8,363 nt of DNA from Caryophanales bacterium UBA5632 (lineage in GTDB: Bacteria > Bacillota_I > Bacilli_A > Izemoplasmatales > Hujiaoplasmataceae): the NCBI GenBank assembly GCA_002421405.1, contig DIJY01000030.1:1-8363 (forward strand), given 5' to 3'. Below the pieces are notes generated by a model. That model did not search any database, was not told the DNA's origin, and was given only the letters and a program-made list of their open reading frames with translations. A program made the translations under genes and the position numbers. Shown here in pieces: positions 5,791 through 8,363 of this stretch (position 1 is its first letter; each line of letters opens with the position of its first letter).

Positions 5791-6528
5791 TTATAATTTA
5801 GGTTCAAAGAATTCAAATACGGGATTCGAATAATAAAGTCTAACGCGATCAAAGTCTGCTTGTGACCTTGCTGCATAACCAATGACTAACGTTCCGTTTT
5901 TTTGCGCACGATTCAAATATTTGTTTGGCATATTATGGATGCCATAATTAATGAAGTCGGGTTTTGAAACAAGATTGACCCATAAATGCTTCAATAAGAA
6001 TTTGTTGATTTTATTCATCTTGGGGTCATCTTCAAAATACTCGCTGATTTGACCGCGAATGACTTCTGGACGGTGCTTCTTGAACCAAGCAACGAATGCC
6101 GGATGGAAAGAATGCATGGCCCACTTTCCTTGATATTGATCCATTATCTCCATAAATCGCGAACAAAATAATGCTTTATCGCCATACGGTTTGAGTTCAA
6201 TTAACAAAGGGGCTTTTCCATCAATCGTTTTTAAGATATCTTCAAGTTTATATATTTTCTCTTTTGTATTCAAAATTCGATAATCTTTTAAATCTTCATA
6301 ATTGAGATCTTTCAAAAACAGATCGACGCCACACAACCTTTTAAGGTTTTTATCATGGAAAACGACAATTGATCCATCTTTTAATTGATTGACGTCCATT
6401 TCAATGCCATAGCCTTTGGCTATCGCATTTTTAAAAGCCGTCAATGAATTTTCGGGAACGGACTGATCAATTGTGTGAAGGCCGCGGTGCGCAAATAAAC
6501 CATTTTGAATCCAACTAAGGTCTTTCAT
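5791..6528 (-). CDS. Glycerophosphodiester phosphodiesterase (GDPD), cytoplasmic
   Basis: Hydrolyses glycerophosphodiesters, released from phospholipids or glycolipids, to glycerol-3-phosphate and an alcohol, feeding lipid and carbon metabolism. The protein is 245 residues, typical of the compact bacterial TIM-barrel GDPDs, with no signal peptide or membrane segment, so it acts in the cytoplasm. Motifs in order: AHRG (13-16, with catalytic His14 and Arg15), PENSLTAF (25-32, Glu26), EMDV (43-46, metal ligands Glu43 and Asp45), VFHD (56-59, catalytic His58) and IELKP (110-114). The usual C-terminal TDxP-type end is replaced by FEFFEPKL, a mild divergence. The start is supported by an AGGAGG on the minus strand (complement of 6535-6540), 6 nt upstream. 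It is divergent from the alcohol dehydrogenase gene and convergent with the MFS gene. No glycerol uptake gene is adjacent, so substrate supply is unclear. Confidence 0.93.
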   Translation of the reverse strand: MKDLSWIQNGLFAHRGLHTIDQSVPENSLTAFKNAIAKGYGIEMDVNQLKDGSIVVFHDKNLKRLCGVDLFLKDLNYEDLKDYRILNTKEKIYKLEDILKTIDGKAPLLIELKPYGDKALFCSRFMEIMDQYQGKWAMHSFHPAFVAWFKKHRPEVIRGQISEYFEDDPKMNKINKFLLKHLWVNLVSKPDFINYGIHNMPNKYLNRAQKNGTLVIGYAARSQADFDRVRLYYSNPVFEFFEPKL

Positions 6529-6557
6529 TGAATTACCTCCTCTTCACTATCACTTTC

Positions 6558-6566
6558 ATTATAGCA
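6558..6566 (-). promoter_or_regulatory. Extended -10 promoter of the GDPD gene
   Basis: On the minus strand TGCTATAAT is a perfect extended -10 (TATAAT is the complement of 6558-6563). A weak -35 (TATTCA) lies 17 nt upstream on that strand. The inferred transcript start is near 6551, giving a leader of about 23 nt that contains the AGGAGG site. Confidence 0.75.
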
Positions 6567-6613
6567 CTCTTCACTGAATCTGAATAAACAAAAAATACTT
6601 TTGGTTTGAATTT

Positions 6614-6642
6614 TTGCGTATGAGTTGTGTCTATGTTATAAT
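6614..6642 (+). promoter_or_regulatory. Promoter of the alcohol dehydrogenase gene
   Basis: TTGCGT (6614-6619), a 17-nt spacer and TATAAT (6637-6642), with TG at 6634-6635 forming an extended -10. Transcription should start near 6649, about 19 nt before the ATG. This promoter lies inside the longer open frame that begins at 6614, which argues against the upstream ATG. Confidence 0.85.
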
Positions 6643-6654
6643 AATTTTAATCAC

Positions 6655-6660
6655 AGGAGG
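6655..6660 (+). promoter_or_regulatory. Ribosome binding site that sets the alcohol dehydrogenase start
   Basis: A perfect AGGAGG lies 7 nt before the ATG at 6668. The in-frame ATG at 6614 has no such site and overlaps the -35 element. Confidence 0.9.
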
Positions 6661-6667
6661 TTATGAG

Positions 6668-7840
6668 ATGGAAAACTTTAAGTTTTATAGTCCAACGCAA
6701 TTTGTGTTTGGAAAAGATACGGAAAATGAAGTTGGCAAACTTGTTAAAAAAGCAAAAGCGAATAAAGTATTGATTCATTATGGCGGCGGTTCGATTATTC
6801 GAAGCGGATTGTTAAGCAGGGTTGAAACCGCTTTAAAAAAAGAAAGTATTCCTTACATTCTTTTAGGCGGTGTCCAACCGAATCCGCGAAGTGGCTTAGT
6901 TTATGAAGGCATTGAACTTGTCAAAAAAGAAAAAGTTGATTTCATATTAGCGGTGGGTGGGGGATCGTCGATAGACTCTGCCAAAGCCATCGCTGCTGGC
7001 GTTTTATATGCTGGTGATTTTTGGAATATGTATGACCGCAAAGCAAGGGTTGAAAAAGCCTTGCCGGTTGGGGTCATCTTAACGATTCCAGCGGCTGGTT
7101 CTGAAGCATCTACTGCAACAGTAATCACCAAAGAAGAGGGCATGTTAAAACGCGGGATGGGCAGTGATCTCTTAAGACCTGTGTTTGCGATACTCAATCC
7201 AGAATTGACATTTACCCTTCCAACTTACCAAACTTCTGCAGGGATTGTGGATATGATGTCCCATATCTTTGAACGATATTTATCACATACAAAGGGTGTA
7301 GAATTAACTGATCGACTTTGTGAAGCAACTTTAAAATCGATCATCAACGCTGCTCGAGTCATCGTTCATGATCCCTTGAATTACGATGCAAGAGCGACGA
7401 TTTGCTGGGCGGGTACGATTGCTCACAATGGATCCTTAGGCGTTGGCAGAGAAGAAGATTGGAGCACGCATGGCTTAGAACACGAACTCTCTGCGTTATA
7501 TGATGTGACGCATGGAGCCGGACTCGCAGTGATGTTTCCTGCATATATGAAATATACCTTAAATTCCGATATTGATAGATATCGACAATTAGCAATAAGA
7601 GTCTTTGATGTTACAGATAATCCAGCAAATCCCAAAGCAGTTGCTTTAGAAGGAATCGCTCGTCTTGAATCTTTCTTTAAAGAGATTGGAATGCCTTTGA
7701 CGTTTAAAGAGATTGGCGCAAAAAAGGAAGACATCGACAAATTATTAGAAAAGCTCGATATCAATCGCGGATTCCCGATGGGAAGTTTCCAAAAATTAAC
7801 ACGAGAAGACGCAAGAAGGATCTACTTATTAGCTTGTTAA
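6668..7840 (+). CDS. Iron-containing alcohol dehydrogenase, BdhA/YqhD (butanol dehydrogenase) type
   Basis: Reduces aldehydes such as butyraldehyde or acetaldehyde to alcohols with NAD(P)H in the cytoplasm, a common electron sink in fermenters; some members detoxify reactive aldehydes. The 390-residue length is normal for type III (Fe-ADH) enzymes. The N-terminus MENFKFYSPTQFVFGKDT is typical of the BdhA/YqhD branch. The dinucleotide-binding region shows YGGGS (38-42) and AVGGGSSIDSAKA (95-107). YGGGS in this branch suggests preference for NADPH, but this is an inference. Metal ligands expected for the family are in place: Asp195 and His199 (DMMSH), His268 (STHGLEHE) and His282 (VTHGAG). The nearby PAAGSEAS motif (141-148) is also conserved. 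It is a single-gene unit with its own promoter and terminator, divergent from the GDPD gene. The physiological aldehyde cannot be read from sequence. Confidence 0.95.
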   Translation: MENFKFYSPTQFVFGKDTENEVGKLVKKAKANKVLIHYGGGSIIRSGLLSRVETALKKESIPYILLGGVQPNPRSGLVYEGIELVKKEKVDFILAVGGGSSIDSAKAIAAGVLYAGDFWNMYDRKARVEKALPVGVILTIPAAGSEASTATVITKEEGMLKRGMGSDLLRPVFAILNPELTFTLPTYQTSAGIVDMMSHIFERYLSHTKGVELTDRLCEATLKSIINAARVIVHDPLNYDARATICWAGTIAHNGSLGVGREEDWSTHGLEHELSALYDVTHGAGLAVMFPAYMKYTLNSDIDRYRQLAIRVFDVTDNPANPKAVALEGIARLESFFKEIGMPLTFKEIGAKKEDIDKLLEKLDINRGFPMGSFQKLTREDARRIYLLAC

Positions 7841-7863
7841 TATATTTACATATGATAATGAAG

Positions 7864-7887
7864 GGAAGTAATTTTACTTCCTTTTTT
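7864..7887 (+). terminator. Rho-independent terminator of the alcohol dehydrogenase gene
   Basis: GGAAGTA (7864-7870) pairs with TACTTCC (7875-7881) around an ATTT loop, followed directly by six T (7882-7887). It sits 23 nt after the stop codon. Confidence 0.92.
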
Positions 7888-7930
7888 AATAAAAAATGAT
7901 ATTGTTTAATGATTTAGCAAAAACAAAACA

Positions 7931-8030
7931 TATAAGTTAGCATACAAGATAATTGATATAAATTCATCAAACAAATGAATTTATATATCAAATAATTAGC
8001 AAGTTGAGTACTTTTGTATTCAACTTTTTT
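7931..8030 (+). ncRNA. Possible small RNA or short terminated leader upstream of ald
   Basis: This AT-rich region after the alcohol dehydrogenase terminator has no credible coding frame. It carries a -10-like TATAAG (7931-7936, no good -35) and a long imperfect hairpin. The 11-bp core of that hairpin is TATAAATTCAT (7957-7967) with ATGAATTTATA (7975-7985) around a 7-nt loop, and TTGATA/TATCAA extends the stem past a small bulge. A terminator follows at 8001-8030. A transcript from about 7943 to 8030 would be some 88 nt with two hairpins. It could instead be a backup terminator region or an attenuated upstream leader of ald. No known RNA family was recognised. Confidence 0.3.
8001..8030 (+). 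terminator. Second intrinsic terminator in the intergenic region
   Basis: AAGTTGAGTAC (8001-8011) and GTATTCAACTT (8016-8026) form an 11-bp stem with one G-T wobble and a TTTT loop. It is followed by four more T (8027-8030), making a run of six with the stem end. It lies upstream of the ald promoter and 114 nt beyond the terminator that already ends the alcohol dehydrogenase message. Confidence 0.8.
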
Positions 8031-8080
8031 ACTGGATGAAAACCAAGTCATAAATATTTGACGATTACGTTCGAAATTTC

Positions 8081-8109
8081 TTGTGAAAACCCTAACATTT
8101 TGATAAAAT
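8081..8109 (+). promoter_or_regulatory. Promoter of the alanine dehydrogenase gene
   Basis: TTGTGA (8081-8086), a 17-nt spacer and TAAAAT (8104-8109), with TG at 8101-8102 as an extended -10. Transcription should start near 8116. An 8-bp palindrome, GAAATTTC (8073-8080), abuts the -35 element; it is too short to call an operator. Confidence 0.8.
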
Positions 8110-8133
8110 ATAGGTAAAATAAGAGGTGAAATA

Positions 8134-8363
8134 ATGGTAATAGGATGTGTCAAAGAGATTAAGAAATACGAAAGTCGCGTTGGTTTGACTCCAAGTGCTG
8201 TCAAAGAATATATCAACGCTGGTCACAAAGTATTAATTGAAACAAAAGCAGGAGAATTTTCAGGATTTAATGATGCTGATTATGAAAAATCAGGAGCTTC
8301 TATCATCGACAATGCAAAGGATGTTTGGGAAAGCTCTCACATGATTGTCAAAGTTAAAGAACC
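8134..8363 (+). CDS. ald: Alanine dehydrogenase, N-terminal part (3' end outside window)
   Basis: Catalyses L-alanine + NAD+ + H2O to pyruvate + NH4+ + NADH in the cytoplasm, reversibly; in fermenters the reverse direction can make alanine as an electron and nitrogen sink. The first 76 codons are visible (full enzymes are about 370 residues). GAGGTGA at 8123-8129 precedes the ATG at the right distance. The N-terminus (VIGCVKEIK, then ESRVGLTP, AGHKVLIE, AGEFSGF, MIVKVKEP) matches the family closely. Arg15 and Lys75, the pyruvate-binding residues of the N-terminal domain in characterised enzymes, are both present. Cys5-Val6 replaces the usual Val-Pro, a small deviation. The NAD-binding half is outside the window. 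The related nicotinamide nucleotide transhydrogenase alpha subunit shares this domain but fits less well. Confidence 0.92.
   Translation, partial: MVIGCVKEIKKYESRVGLTPSAVKEYINAGHKVLIETKAGEFSGFNDADYEKSGASIIDNAKDVWESSHMIVKVKE

Noticed and set aside
6586..6607. Imperfect inverted repeat AAAC...GTTT between the divergent GDPD and adh promoters, considered as an operator
   Set aside because: Low-complexity A/T arms with a mismatch, which could easily arise by chance in this composition.
6614..6667. A longer N-terminus for the alcohol dehydrogenase starting at 6614
   Set aside because: The segment overlaps the -35, -10 and ribosome binding site. The family N-terminus begins at 6668.
8031..8133. 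Riboswitch or T-box upstream of ald
   Set aside because: The ald leader from the inferred start near 8116 is under 20 nt, and no T-box or known riboswitch motif is visible before it.
7914..8216. A 100-codon open frame on the minus strand across the adh-ald intergenic region
   Set aside because: It runs antisense into ald and through two hairpins and the ald promoter. Its composition (Phe, Leu, Ile, Tyr, Cys rich) is what AT-rich noncoding DNA gives, and it matches no family I recognise.
1..8363. UGA read as tryptophan (Mycoplasma code)
   Set aside because: Tryptophan residues at conserved sites use TGG, no in-frame TGA occurs in the recognised genes, and all visible stops are TAA, so the standard bacterial code fits.
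1..8363. CRISPR array, insertion sequence, tRNA, rRNA or phage genes
   Set aside because: No regularly spaced direct repeats, transposase motifs, cloverleaf sequences or rRNA-like stretches were seen on either strand.

Overview
The window reads as chromosome of a low-GC, fermentative, anaerobic bacterium. An Acholeplasma/Izemoplasma-like member of the Mycoplasmatota or a related Bacillota (Erysipelotrichia-type) fits best, but this placement is an inference from gene content and style. The genes are AT-rich with strong AGGAG-type ribosome binding sites, the lipoprotein has a short Firmicutes-type signal, and intrinsic terminators sit tightly behind several genes. Every visible stop codon is TAA, and tryptophan is read from TGG with no in-frame TGA, so the UGA-to-Trp code of Mycoplasma and Spiroplasma does not apply here.

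Layout, left to right. (1) 1-1424 (+): the 3' part of a multidomain [FeFe] hydrogenase; the reading frame is open through the left edge, so the gene starts outside the window. (2) An intercistronic hairpin (1433-1463), then a two-gene unit: a lipoprotein solute-binding protein (1483-2403) and a SsuC/TauC-type ABC permease (2413-3174), with no ATPase gene beside them. (3) A small membrane protein that looks like a bacterial PH domain split by a transmembrane hairpin (3275-3814), with its own promoter and a C(UUCG)G terminator. (4) A 12-TM sugar-type MFS carrier (3934-5736) with a roughly 170-residue external insertion containing degenerate repeats. (5) A bidirectional terminator, then a cytoplasmic glycerophosphodiester phosphodiesterase on the minus strand (5791-6528). 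(6) A divergent promoter region and an iron-dependent BdhA/YqhD-type alcohol dehydrogenase (6668-7840) with its terminator. (7) A 293-bp AT-rich intergenic stretch with a second terminator-like hairpin, a possible small RNA and the ald promoter. (8) The first 76 codons of alanine dehydrogenase (8134 to the right edge).

How the genes fit together: hydrogenase, alcohol dehydrogenase and alanine dehydrogenase are three ways to dispose of reducing equivalents (H2, alcohol, alanine), as expected in a fermenter without respiration. They lie in separate transcription units, so co-regulation is not shown. The MFS carrier probably imports or exports a sugar-like solute, and the phosphodiesterase salvages glycerol-3-phosphate from lipid headgroups. 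Four of the five promoters I can assign are extended -10 (TGn) promoters. I do not see a clearly new multigene system. The most unusual items are the MFS insertion, the ATPase-less transporter pair with a divergent coupling loop, and the possible small RNA before ald.
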